A DNA stretch of 64,000 bases, taken from CAYXZL01 sp964469925. GTDB lineage: Bacteria; Patescibacteriota; Gracilibacteria; Absconditabacterales; Absconditicoccaceae. Position numbers and translations under genes: made by a program. The notes beneath the pieces are model-generated. The model was given only the letters and a program-made list of their open reading frames with translations. It was not told where the DNA came from and ran no database searches. The stretch is taken from the NCBI GenBank assembly GCA_964469925.1, contig CAYXZL010000003.1, forward strand, positions 50,084 through 114,083. The letters are read 5' to 3'. Below, piece after piece: positions 31,090-42,200 of the stretch (the first letter of the stretch is position 1; each line of letters starts with the position of its first letter).

Positions 31090-32223
31090 ATGGCAGGTCA
31101 AGCAAAAGAGAGATTAGAGCTACAGTCGGAAAAATTAACTGTCTCAGAAGAGTTTTTAACGTTGATGGAGGATATTTACAGGACGGAATTTGATAAGCAG
31201 TTTGACAATGTGATGAATAGCGATAGAGTCAAACGAACAAAAATTTGCAAATGATTTGGTTTGTCAATAGAGGATGCAAGGGATATCTTGTACAACGAGT
31301 TTTTCCTTTCAATCCTCAACAATACGGTCGAGGATAAGTTCAGTAAAGAAAGTACAGGGGTGTTTGAGCTCATTGGAAGATGATTCGAAAAGGCTGTATC
31401 AGGAATAAAGGCATCAGTAATAGAGAAGCTAACAAAAAACGATGCCATGACACAGCTCATCGAGATTATGACAATTTTTGCAAACACACAGCTAGGTACA
31501 GCCACGACAACACAACAACTACATGACTTAAAAACGAGTGCAACGAGGGAAGAATCACCGGTATGAGCGGATAATACGAGTGATAGAGGTGGTGTAGAGC
31601 CCTGATCGGCAAACAATCCCTGAGCTGCTGTGGCAACTACGGCAGCAGTCTCAGTAAAAATGAGACAAGCTCCTGAATCCCAAACTTTAGCTCTTCCACT
31701 GTTACAGGGTAGGCAAACGATTGCTTTTGAAACAATACAGGGGAAAGCAGACCCTTACGAAGAAAAAAATGAAATGACTTACTGTTCGCAAACAGCACAG
31801 GATAATGCGAAAAACATTTTCGGTATCGTTCTCCCTTGAGGAGATGGGACAGCAGCCAACACTGAAAGGGTAACAAGGTGATGACGTATAGCCAATAGTG
31901 CCAAATCAGGAGAATCAGTCAGTAGCTATGTATCAACCGTCGAAAACAAATCATCTAACCGTGCGTTCTTTAGGGATCCACCTCCAAACGCTGTTATTGC
32001 CGACATATTTGCCAAAAGTAGGAGAGCTGAGTGACATAGGGCACTAGCATTTATAGCAGTCGATCCCACAACAGGGAAAACGGAGCGGTATATTCTTGAT
32101 CCCTACAGAAATAAGAGATCGACGATGCCCATACCCTTGGATCGTTACAATGGAAGCATTACAAGAGCAGATTTTTACACGTCCACAAAAGTGGTAATCA
32201 AAAAACCACAGAGAAAAATATAG
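31090..32223 (+). CDS. Unknown protein with possible papain-fold C-terminal domain
   Basis: 377 residues, no signal peptide. The N-terminal 150 residues are charged and helical (MAGQAKERLELQSEKLTVS). A low-complexity linker (150-200) leads to a C-terminal domain with TYCSQTAQDNAKNIFGI (Cys232, followed by a helix), EGHRALAFIAVDPTTGK (His316) and RYILDPYRNK (Asp337). A Cys at a helix start, then His-hydrophobic strand and Asp-Pro-Tyr is the order of papain-like/transglutaminase-like enzymes, so this may be a cysteine protease or related hydrolase. That is inference: no family was identified. Gly residues next to the His are TGA-coded. Ends in TAG. Confidence 0.6.
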
Positions 32224-32278
32224 ATATCATGGAGACCCAGTGCCATCAAAATCAAAAAGCAGACTAAGTAAACAAGAC

Positions 32279-34042
32279 CTAGGCTGTGGGAGTCGGTGCC
32301 TTTGCTGCAATAGGCGGTCTTGCACGAGTGCCACCCGTATTGTTTCGTAGAGGAACACCGTTTGTGTTTTTCATGGTATTAAGCCAGCTGATGTACTGTT
32401 CAATATTTGCAGAAAGATGTGGGTACTTTTGTTGTAAGGCTCAAGCGGACAATGCACGTTTTTTTACGCTTATTCCAGGAACCCAGTACTCAGACTTATG
32501 ATCAAAATAAATTCAAGCTCCACGCCCAATAGTAGAAGTGTTATACTCAAATGCTTGTGCCACACGACCATCGCCAGCAAACTCTTTGACAAATTTACAG
32601 GTCAAGAGACCAACTCTGACCGCTTCAGTGAGTTTGTTGCCACCATAGCTAAGCGGGAAGTCCTCAATTGTTATAGTAGTTACACGTCATTGAGCATCTT
32701 TGGTGATGTGGAAATCAATACATTGTCACCATGAATTCAGAGTGTAGATGTCGGGGTTGCTCGGGTTGATGCTAAAGGAAGCATTCCTTTCCATTCCTTG
32801 TGCAATGTGGTACTCAGTACCAGTCTTGACGATGTCATCAAGAGTCGTATTGAGTGCGGCGATCACAGGATCCCCTTCTGGGTTATCTTGTTTTTCTTGG
32901 TTTCCCGGAGTCCATATTCCCAGACTGTTTAAGTAATTCATAAAGCGTATCCTATTGGCTTTTTCATTGAGACTAGGACAAAGTTCTTTCAGGGTAGACC
33001 GGTATCATGCACTGATAGCAAATTCTCCTTCTCACTTTCCACCTTCAACAACAGTTTTCACAAAAATATCTCCCGATAGCTCCCGATTACTCCAGTTATC
33101 TGCAATATAAAATGGTGTCGGTGATGAACATTTGCCAGCAAAACGAGCTTTGAGTGCGTTAACTAGATTAGCAGCAAAAATGAGTTCTTCGTATTTGCCA
33201 AAACCGACATCCAGTCAGGCTATCATTTTTTTATTCTTATCGATTGCAGTACGTTGATTGGTGAATGAGCAAATACTAGTAGAAGACTCGTCAAATGTTA
33301 TTGCTCATCTGTTAGCATTCAGCTCATCTTCATTGATGTGTTCCAATTGTGAGTGGGTATACAAGAGTGCATCATCAAAGTTTAACTTCTTCTCAAACAT
33401 ATCACCGAAAAGAGGTATTTTCTTGAGATATTTCCAACCAAGTGCTGCTGCAGCTCATCATCACACAAGCCATAGCCAATTTCTACGTAACCAAGACCCT
33501 TGTTTCGTACCATTATTGATGACAATATTAACATCGTCTTTATTATCGTCAGAGGAAGACGCAACAGACGAAGATTTCTTGCTCCCTCCAAATATCCAAC
33601 GTCACAGTCATACGACACCAACAAGCAATGATCAGACGATAGCTGTTTTACCGAGAGTGCTGCTACTGGTTCGCGTTTCTGTTACTCGCTCTCTAGCAGA
33701 ACCCAAAAACCCTTTTGGTGGTGGGGGGGCTGCTGGTGTGTGAATCGAAGCTTTTAGTGTAGTCAATTCCGTAGCATAGTTTTGTGATAATCTCTCTTTG
33801 AGAGCAACGTAGTCGGACCTTAGTTGATCAAGTTGTTGCTTGAGCGTAGCATCCAGTGTCATGCTGGTAAGTTGAACTAATCCAGCATCAATTTCTTTTT
33901 CTATAGCAACATAGGCTTGCAGTTTTGCATCTTTCTCTGTAATAGCTTCAGCACGTAAGCTGCCTAATTCTCTTTCAATAGTTTGAAGACTGCTGAATTT
34001 ACCTTTAAGTTCTTCTATTTTTTGAGACGCCGTCATAGACAT
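32279..34042 (-). CDS. Coiled-coil and membrane-anchored protein of unknown function
   Basis: 587 residues. Residues 1-110 form a likely coiled coil (SQKIEELKGKFSSLQTIER, LKQQLDQLRSDYVALKERL). A Pro-rich patch and a hydrophobic segment (IVGSLLVGVVGLGRWIF) follow, then a Ser/Asp linker and a second hydrophobic Gly/Ala-rich helix (WLWLVGGGAAAALGW). The C-terminal half is a soluble domain with C-S-F, KCSSPTPFYIADNWSNRE and GQCIDFHITKDAQG segments. No family recognised. The ATG at 34042 was chosen because a promoter lies just upstream; an ATG at 34177 would put that promoter inside the gene. Many Gly are TGA-coded. Ends in TAG. Confidence 0.65.
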
Positions 34043-34076
34043 AGCGAAAGCACAGTAAGCAAAAACTATCGTATCA

Positions 34077-34105
34077 ATAGTAATCCCAAAGAACACAATT
34101 GTCAA
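34077..34105 (-). promoter_or_regulatory. Promoter of the coiled-coil membrane protein gene
   Basis: TTGACA, 17-base spacer, TACTAT on the minus strand, about 35 bases before the ATG at 34042. Confidence 0.6.
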
Positions 34106-34171
34106 AAAGCGAAGAAGAAAATGATAGGACTGCGATAGTGAACGGTTGTTCTCTTTTACTTGCAATTCGAT

Positions 34172-34199
34172 TTGCAAAGGCTATGGTTTTGCATATACC
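34172..34199 (+). promoter_or_regulatory. Promoter of recA
   Basis: TTGCAA, 16-base spacer, TATACC on the plus strand, some 50 bases before the recA ATG. No inverted repeat of LexA-box type is obvious around it. Confidence 0.5.
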
Positions 34200-34250
34200 A
34201 ACAGCGAGCTATATCACAAACTAACAATTTTATTTGGGAAAGGGGAAGAA

Positions 34251-35330
34251 ATGTCAAAAAAAGATGAAGTATTACAGGATGCGTTTAGGTCGATCGAAAA
34301 GCAATTTGGAAAAGGAGCAATCATGAGGATGGGAGACAGTAGTACAGTAGCGATGGTCAATACCTTCCATACCTGATCGTATGTGTTAGATATGATCTTG
34401 GGTGGGTGATTTCCCGAGTGAAGGGTATTAGAGATCTACGGTCCAGAGTCGTCAGGTAAAACACTTATGGCACTACAGGCGATAGCAGAGATACAAAAAA
34501 GGTGAGAGTTGTGTGCCTTCATAGACGCTGAGCATGCACTAGATCCAAGTTTCGCGAGATTACTAGGTGTCGATACAGATAACTTGCTCTTGTCCCAACC
34601 AGACTATGGGGAACAAGCTCTCCAGATAGCACAAGAGTTAGCAAAAACAGGAGCGGTAAAACTGATAGTCATCGATTCGGTAGCCGCCTTAGTACCAAGA
34701 GCAGAGGTGGAGGGCGATATGGGTGACAGTTTTATGGGCTTGCAAGCGAGAATGATGTCTCAGGGATTGAGAAAACTAACATCCATACTTGCTAAAACAG
34801 GAACTACCTGTATCTTCATCAATCAAATCCGTATGAAAATAGGGGTTATGTTTGGTAATCCTGAAACCACGACAGGAGGTAATGCCCTCAAGTTTTTTTC
34901 GTCACAAAGGTTAGAAGTCAGAAAGGGAGAGAAAATAACAGAAGACAAAGAAGAAGTATGATACGCTATCAAGGTAAAAGTAGCCAAAAACAAAATAGCA
35001 CCTCCATTCAAAAAAGCCGAGCTTCCTGTCCGCCGGTGACAGTGATATGATCCAATAGGTGATGTGATTGAGGCAGGCTTATTATTGGGAGCAATAGCAA
35101 GAGCATGAGCATTTTATACTATCGGTAGCGAAAAGATTCAAGGGAAAGAAAGACTCGGTGAATATCTCCAAAAAGATCAGAAATTGCTCAATGATCTAGA
35201 AAAACATATTCAGACTAAGATCAAACAGATGAGAATGGGAGAAAAGGTTTTGAATGATGCCGCACTAGATGATGTACAAATAGAGACAGAGGGTGATGAT
35301 ATGGAAATAGATGAGAGTGGCGAAGAATAG
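34251..35330 (+). CDS. recA: Recombinase A
   Basis: 359-residue RecA: forms filaments on single-stranded DNA and drives strand exchange and DNA repair. Walker A is GPESSGKT (64-71); CAFIDAEHALDP, LIVIDSVAALVPRAE (Walker B), MGLQARMMSQGLRKL and TCIFINQIRMKIGVMFG with TTTGGNALKFF follow. The acidic C-terminal tail ends DEIDESGEE-like. Eight glycines are TGA-coded (for example after HT in the opening segment, GGGF, EGRVL, KRGELC, RRGQGYD), which makes this the clearest proof of code 25 in the window. GGGG six bases before the ATG may act as a ribosome site. Confidence 0.98.
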
Positions 35331-35378
35331 GTAGAAGTAAAGACTAAAGGAGAGACACAAAAGGGGCCCACACGTCAT

Positions 35379-35414
35379 AACTGCTGGGTCGTTTTCGTTA
35401 TAGCAGGTTTTTTT
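35379..35414 (+). terminator. Rho-independent terminator after recA
   Basis: Stem aactgct with agcaggtt (one bulge) and a 16-base loop, followed by a run of seven T. Confidence 0.6.
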
Positions 35415-35475
35415 GCAAAAAAATCGTAATCGATATATACTATCATCGCTCTCTGTTTATTTCATAGACGGGCAT

Positions 35476-35808
35476 ATGGGGTTTCAAAAAGCTATTGATG
35501 AGTTTACAAGCTATGAAAAAGAAAAAAAAAGAGCAACGCTCATAAGTCTGCTCACTGTTTTTCAAGGTTATGGAGAGGTGATAGAAAAATTACTCACTAT
35601 CACTAAGCAAGAAAACACAACGGACGATACGATGATTGATATCTATCAGGTCGTGGTCAATGCAATTGATGAGGTCAAAGTATCTAATTTTAGTGAAGAA
35701 ATAGACAAATTGGCAAGTATCAAAAAAATAATCGAGGATATCAGAAGGCAAGAACAAGAAGAGAAAAAGAAAGAGGACCCAGAGACGCTCCTAAAAAAGA
35801 TTATGTAG
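35476..35808 (+). CDS. Small helical protein (110 aa)
   Basis: 110 residues, highly charged and helical: MGFQKAIDEFTSYEKEKKRA at the start and EDIRRQEQEEKKKEDPETLL at the end. No signal, no TM, no TGA codons inside. The terminator between recA and this gene makes it a separate unit. No family recognised; possibly a coiled-coil adaptor. Ends in TAG. Confidence 0.6.
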   Translation: MGFQKAIDEFTSYEKEKKRATLISLLTVFQGYGEVIEKLLTITKQENTTDDTMIDIYQVVVNAIDEVKVSNFSEEIDKLASIKKIIEDIRRQEQEEKKKEDPETLLKKIM

Positions 35809-35859
35809 ATTAGATAAATATCGTTACCTGGACTTTTTACAAATTATGTAGCAATACCA

Positions 35860-36342
35860 ATGACTAACCCAGAACAGACAAAAAGTATCGAAAAACCAAA
35901 ATCTACAGGCGTAGAAGCAGTACAACAGGCGGCTAGAGGTCTGAGACCAGAGCAAATGTTGGAGGTTTCTAAGAAAATAGACACAACAGACAATCCAGAG
36001 GCAGCGAGATTGCAGGCAATTGCCAAAAAACTATCGGATATTACCTATGTATGAACAGATGGTATGGCAGACACGGTGACGATAAACGGCAAAAGCTATA
36101 CAGTCACCAACGAAGGTGAAGGAGAAGTGGTGGTGACATCACAAGGAGATCCTGCACTAATAATACAAGAAAAACTAGGATCATTAGTGGTGGGCTATAA
36201 AAACAACGCGACAGATAGTAGTTTTGGACAAGTGCTATACAATAGTGAAGCAGATAATAATGAAAGTGGAGGAATATATGAGCCAACAGCGACGATACTA
36301 CAAAAAATATACGATGCTATGACTACGACAGAGGGGCAATAG
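35860..36342 (+). CDS. Hypothetical protein sharing its N-terminus with the next gene
   Basis: 160 residues. The first 40 (MTNPEQTKSIEKPKSTGVEA, then AARGLRPEQMLEVSKK) resemble the start of the gene at 36428 (MPNPEENKKIEGGPEKGETG, then VARDLTPGDKARVVEEVKK). The rest is beta-rich with VTINGKSYTVTNEGEGEV and ALIIQEKLGSLVVGYKN. One TGA-Gly (YVGTDG). No signal peptide. Function unknown. Ends in TAG. Confidence 0.6.
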
Positions 36343-36427
36343 GACCATAGCTCTATCGTATATCAAGAGAAAAAGAGACCGTGCAAGTAAATAGCTAAGT
36401 TATTACATTTAAAACAGAATATCAACC

Positions 36428-37648
36428 ATGCCAAATCCAGAAGAGAACAAAAAGATCGAATGAGGACCTGAGAAGTGAGAAACGGGTACTGTAGAGTGAG
36501 TGGCTCGCGATCTTACGCCTTGAGACAAGGCGAGGGTAGTAGAAGAGGTGAAGAAAAACTGAAGAGAGAGCATTCGAACAACAACTACAACTACCACAGT
36601 CGAAGAGATGAACTTTGGGCCAGATATTCAATTTCAACCATTAAATCTGGCAACACTTGATATAACAAAATTTTCTCCCAAAGCACAAGCATCCATTGAA
36701 GCGATCAACGCAGAGCATGAAGCAGGAACAGCGGGAAAAGTGAATAGGCTAGCATACACACGTGCTCATTACCAGTTACCCTACAATCAGGTTTCTTTGG
36801 GTGCGATGAAAAGTAATGCTGAATGGCAGGCACTATGACAAGAAATGCAAAGAGTAATGACACTCACAGGTGAGGCTATAGTAGACCCAAGCAAAATACA
36901 AAATCCAGAGGAGCGGGAGGCACAACAAAAAAAGTTTGTTGCATGATTTCATATAGAGTGAGTTGCAAGCCCCAAAAACACAAGCTATGTCAGTTCAAAT
37001 CCCGCCAATCCCTTCCTATGAGACTATAACCTCATGATGGCACAGGGAGAAAGCGACCCCAACAAGATTGGTCTGCAATGCAATCAAATGCTCGCCTGGG
37101 ATAGGGCAGAAGTAGCCAGACAGCGACTGGTCGAGGTGGTCGGTGTCCCAGCTGAAAAGGTCTCAATAAGTAGTACAGCAGTGAGAGAGTTGCCACCTGG
37201 CGTAAATGATGCAGATATACCTTGAGTAAATATTGAGGGTGTGTATGGCAGTTTTGATCAAACGATTACAAACATCAGCAACGTGTCAGTTGAGGAAGTG
37301 AGGTTTAATGACCAAATGGATGTCCCCATTGGCTTCACAAACCTCAAACCAGAAATGAGGGAGCAATTGAAGGATATCGTTGCACTACCAAACCTCTGAT
37401 CGTTGGCAGCAATACAGGGGGAATCGCAGGTAGAGTGATATCTCACAGACGGCTATTGGATTTGGTCAGGTATCTTCCAAAACTGAAAACTGATAAAGGG
37501 AAAGATAACCCAATCTACATGATCAGGGAATGTTATCATATCGACTGTTAGAGATCCAGGGATAGATATTGCATGATTTCTGAAGACTAAGAGAGCCGAG
37601 GGTAAGTCAGGTTCACAGGTAGATAAGTTACTCAGTGCGAGTTCATAA
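36428..37648 (+). CDS. Hypothetical protein with a possible OmpA-like segment
   Basis: 406 residues, soluble. The charged N-terminus is shared with the gene upstream. A segment near 190-250 (YNLMMAQGESDPNKIGLQCN followed by LAWDRAEVARQRLVEVVGV and PAEKVSISSTAVREL) has the order seen in OmpA-type peptidoglycan-binding domains: a residue run before an R-A-x-x-V-x-x-x-L helix and a G-V-P-x-x-x-I-x turn. That likeness is weak. The remainder is beta-rich (DGYWIWSGIFQNGKLIKGKI). More than ten Gly are TGA. Ends in TAA. Confidence 0.6.
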
Positions 37649-37736
37649 AAAATAAGCTATACGAATCAAGGATTGGTTGTATTGAAACATACTTTCAGTA
37701 TGTTGGACAGTATACAGTTTACACAAAGAGTAACAC

Positions 37737-38180
37737 ATGTCAATCATCTACACAACACTGACAGCGGATAATGTTGATCAATATCGAACATCATATGGGG
37801 AGACACTCAATGCTCTCGTGCCATCCAAGGACATCAGTCATGCAAGGTTCAAAAAGTTCTTAGACAATATGTTGGCTCAAGGTAGTCATATTATCATTGC
37901 TCTTCATGACAGGCAGAAGGTTGTGTGAGCTCTAACTGTCCTGATAGAGCGGAAATTGACGAGATGATGATGCAAGGCCGCTCACTTAGAGGAAATTGCC
38001 GTTCATCCAAATCGACAAGGACAATGAATCGGTGGCCAACTAATCAGAGAAGCCATCATTATCGCAAAAGATCAGGGTTGTTACAAAATTGTGTGAGAGA
38101 CTAGTGAGGAGCTCATATCTCGATACGAGAGATCGGGTTTTGAAAGCAAGGAGCGTAGTTTCAAAATGTATTTGAAGTAA
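37737..38180 (+). CDS. GNAT acetyltransferase resembling glucosamine-6-phosphate N-acetyltransferase (GNA1)
   Basis: 147 residues, one GNAT domain. The acetyl-CoA pyrophosphate loop is PNRQGQGIGGQLIREA, preceded by the strand HLEEIAVHP. The segments IERKLTRGGCKAAHLEEIAV, KDQGCYKIVGETSEELISRY and RSGFESKERSFKMYL follow the plan of GNA1, the enzyme of UDP-GlcNAc synthesis known mainly from eukaryotes (IERKF...GCGKVGHIEDV, GCYKI). Bacteria usually use GlmU instead. Two consecutive TGA codons give the Gly-Gly before Cys. Could also be a generic GNAT of other specificity. Convergent with the VIT gene, 17 bases apart. Ends in TAA. Confidence 0.72.
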
Positions 38181-38197
38181 AATTGAAGTAAAAATGA

Positions 38198-38935
38198 TTA
38201 CCCTGTAATGATTTTTTCCAAGACAAAACCAACATAATATGCAACGCCAGCAGCTAACGTACCCAAGATAAGGGTTTCTGCTATAGCCTTTCGTCTACGA
38301 GAATGTGTGACGTAACTTTTTAGTCGTCCTATAAAAACGAAAGCACAGGCCGTGAGGATCAACGAGACGAAAAAGAGTTGCGATTCATCAGTATTACTCA
38401 GATAGGACACAACATAGGTCAGCAGGGGGATAAGCCCCAAAATCACGAAAGCAACGAATGTCATCGATCAGGTCATAAGGGGTCACTTGTCTGGTTTGCT
38501 CATTTCCAATTCCTCTTTCATCATGACATCCACCCACCTATCCTTATCGGCGGTGATAGTGTCGATAATCTGTTCAAGCAAGTCGCCGTGAAATCATTTA
38601 GATTGGTAAATTTTTCTGATTTCCTCCCTTTCTTTGTCAGGGAGATGGTCAACCTCTCGGTACTCGGTGGCCAAGCTTTTGGTATAGGCGTCATGCTCTG
38701 ACTTAGAGGACAGATAGGCTCCTACAGACATAGAAAACCCATCAGCAAAAAGGTTAGCAAATCACAAAATAAGCACAACAGACAGGTCTAATTGTGCTCC
38801 CGTAGCACCTGCCACGACTGCAAAGGTAGTGACAACACCATCAATCCCTCCATAGACAAACTCAGGCAAATATTTAGTCCATTTCCCAAGGATATTGACT
38901 GATCAGTGGAGATGTGCTTCGTTATGAGAATGCAT
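38198..38935 (-). CDS. VIT1/CCC1 family iron/manganese transporter
   Basis: 245 residues. TM-rich protein with the family signature YGGIDGVVTTFAVVAGATGA near residue 25 and ANLFADGFSMSVGAYLSSKS in the second helix, where conserved polar residues bind metal. A cytoplasmic helical hairpin (about 85-140, EYREVDHLPDKEREEIRKI and IIDTITADKDRWVDVMMKEE) carries acidic residues as in VIT1. Three more TM helices close the protein. The family exports or stores Fe(II)/Mn(II). The start is ATG 38935. Ends in TAA. Confidence 0.9.
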
Positions 38936-38963
38936 GCTGCTAAGATATACAAAAAGTTAAATT

Positions 38964-39263
38964 ATGATTATATTCAATAATGCTTTTTTAGGTCTGACTT
39001 TCGAGAGTCGGGAAGTACTGTTAGAAAATCAGTCCCATAAAGTTCTAATGCAATATCAGCAACAAGGAAAGAGAGTTCATAGAGGGGCGATGATGTATCC
39101 TGAGGAAGATCTCGTCATCATCCCACACTCGTGAGAAACTGGTCCTCTCTAGAATCTTTCGGGCTTGAGGACAATCGCAGCATCAAACGATCTCTACATC
39201 AAAAGTCTCAGGGAATATCGCTACTGAGCTGAGCAAGTCTGTCGAGATACCCTTGCTGGTTAA
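38964..39263 (+). pseudogene. Small gene interrupted by an in-frame TAG
   Basis: The ATG at 38964 opens a 62-residue frame (MIIFNNAFLGLTFESREVLL ...) that ends at TAG 39150-39152. The same frame then stays open for another 36 codons (NLSGLRTIAASNDLYIKSLR ...) with a TGA-Gly, to a TAA at 39261-39263. That TAA nearly abuts the stop of the convergent large gene at 39266, as is usual for intact convergent pairs here. So a 99-residue gene broken by a nonsense change is plausible, but a genuine 62-residue protein is possible. No family recognised. Confidence 0.4.
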
Positions 39264-39265
39264 GG

Positions 39266-42200
39266 CTAGTCATTCGTATTTCAAGTAGCTAAAGTATCAT
39301 TTACCCTAGAAGGATCATGAGAAGATTCTCATCAACCTTGGTCGCTATCGCGGACTCATCAAGTACCTGTTCTTGCTTGGGAAATCGCCTGAGCGACGGG
39401 TGGCATCATATGTTCAAGCATATTATTTGCACTGATAAAAATTGCAAGGTGAGACAGAGAGTCGCCAGACGTAGCAATATGTTGGTACAGAGCAATACGG
39501 TCAAGTATATAAAGATATTGACTTTCGTATTTGTCGATCTGATCCGGATAATTATGAATATCAGAGAGTAATCTTTGGAGACTGGCCATCTCAAAGGCCT
39601 GTATATCAAGAATTTGAGCTGGTGTTTTGGTGCCAAGATTGATCAGGTCGTAGGAATAGAGTTCTGCAAGTTTAGCATAGGCGTCGGCATCTATTTGCTG
39701 TCTCTTGAGCTTAAAGCCTTCGACATGATGTCTCACATCCTCTCTGACTTGGGGGTACGCGTTAAGTGCATCGTTAATATAGCTATTACGTTGGTCTTGA
39801 TCATGGTTTTGTTTACCAGCAACGATGGCATCTAAGTATCAAACAAATCCATCAACCGTAAGGTCAGGCCTAAGCATCCCTATTTTGAGCATCCTTCCTC
39901 AGGCCTTGTGATATTTCCCTGGCTTCATCACTCAGCGATCATAAGCTGATACGGTAGTAGTATGATAGAGTTCAGCGATAAGATTGATGCCGTAGTAGTC
40001 AGCTTGTGCTCATTTTTCCAAAAATCTAACAGGCCTATCTCATCACATATCAATATCATAGGTTGCTGCACCCATAGCCTCACCAGCTAGTGCCGTGCCT
40101 TGATCAACAAAAAAGATCTCGAAAGCATAGGGAACAGGTCAGACTTGATAACGTCCTGTGATCTTTAAGTGTTGATAGCCAGGTTCACGAGAAAGTTCTC
40201 AAACAATAAGTTCTAGCTCACCAGCTTGTGGGGGTGGCGTAATAGTCCTGAGAACCCTACCATTCACATCGGTAATATCAAGTGTTTGAAAATCTGTATC
40301 ATGAGCTAGATCATGAAGTGCATTCGGAAAGTCGCTAGCTGGAATGCTTGGCTCAACATCTTCAGGGATAGTATTGTGTTCCGTTCACATAAACAGTGCA
40401 GAGCTACCACAGAATACAATATCTTTCACAGACGAAAGAGTGTTGGTAAGTTTTTGTACGGTTGTATGCCATGCAGTATAATAGTCTGAAGCACTATAGC
40501 GGCTGTCTGCATGTGCTGGTAGTCTGAGTGATGCTGGGTTGTTGTTTTTTTGTGCGTAGTGATAGCCAACATACTGTCACACCAACAACAGATCATTGAT
40601 ATGCGACTGAATAAGACGAACACGTCCAGGATTATTGTCCGTTTTAGCTTGTTCTAGGTCAGCATAAAGCTTTTCCAATAATTTCTTTATATGTTCTACT
40701 GGAGGAAGCTCAGAATCAAAAAGTTTGAAACTAGCCGCAATAGCAAGAACCCTCTGCAAAATAGGGTTATCAAGAAGGGACTTCCTAAGATCATGCTCTC
40801 GATTAGCGATAGCCTCACGATGTTGGTTGAGAATAGGGAGAATCTCTGCAATTTTGTCCGTAATGCGAGTATACAATTCTGATCATGCTAACAAGAGACT
40901 GTTGTTTTGTACAAGTGCAATGTTTCCATCAGCAAAGGTAGTGAGCTTGAGATGTTGTTCTTGCAAAAATGCTTGTAGTGATGTTATTTTGTCAGACAAA
41001 AACTGTGAAATATGGTCAAGCCCATCAGACGCCCTGCCGGCGATGCTTTTGAGTAATTGAGGAGTTTTAGTCACGCCTTCCATAATACCTCCATACAGGA
41101 TCGTAGAGGATACGACCTGACCAAGGTTTTCTGGTGAGAAGTTGAGTTGCGTAGCTTCTCGAGCTGCCTGAAACGCATCGCTAATACGTCGTGCTTGATA
41201 GCGAAGTTTATTATCAGCACCGCCATCCAAAGGGGGTTCTGATGAAGATGGAGCGTTGAGGGCTGTTGATCACACAACAGGTTGTGCGTCGGTTCCCACA
41301 AAAGTGTTGATCCCCGTCCTCATGACATTAAATGCAGGATCGATCAGGAGGGACTCCCACACAAGCTCTTGCATGCCAAAACGTAATCATTGAGAAAAAA
41401 CGTTGCTGCTACCACTCAAAACAGGTGGCATGACTTTGCTTAATCCCAGTGTTGCCCTATGAACTATGATATCGCCAGCCAAGTCAAGTACGATTTTGTC
41501 CGCTCCATAAGCATTCCCTTGCTGATCAAAGAAGCCGGTAGCATTCATAGCAATATTCCAGACATCGTCTGGTGACTTTCCTTCAGCTACAGCACCCAAA
41601 AATCAACCAGCAGTAGCTCACAGTCTCGATCAAATAGTAAAGGAAGCAGACGCAACCCAGGGGTTCTTAGTAACGACAAGAGTAGCAGCAAAAACCAGTG
41701 ATCATCCCACCAAAGAGCCAATCTGCTGTCCTACTTCGGACCGCCTTCCCTGCTTCCATGCATCGATAGTTTTTTCGACTCCATCACTGAATTGCTCTCC
41801 AAAGCCATCTCTCACGATATCATCAGGGTTTGATCCTTTGGAAAAATCAAGCTTTGTCCCAGTGAGAGGATTAATAATCACTTGTCTTTGGCTAACACAT
41901 GAGGGGGGTGGTGAAGCACTGAGGAGAAGTTTGACATAGTCCACATTCATAAAGTAGAGCAACCTTTCGTTCTGATGATAGTAGTCAGCATAAGCACTTT
42001 GTCTTGCTTGTTCATACATTCCTGCTCTGAAAGCCCTTTCCCCAGGCTCTCCTGCGGGACCAAAGCTCATCTCGGCCTGTTTAACTCTGTCAGGGTAGGC
42101 AGCATCACCTTTTGCCTTAAACTCAGCTATTTTTTTATCTCGCTGACTAATGGTGTCAAAGAACGAGCTAATGCTTCTGAGGTCAACGTTGTGAAGCTGG

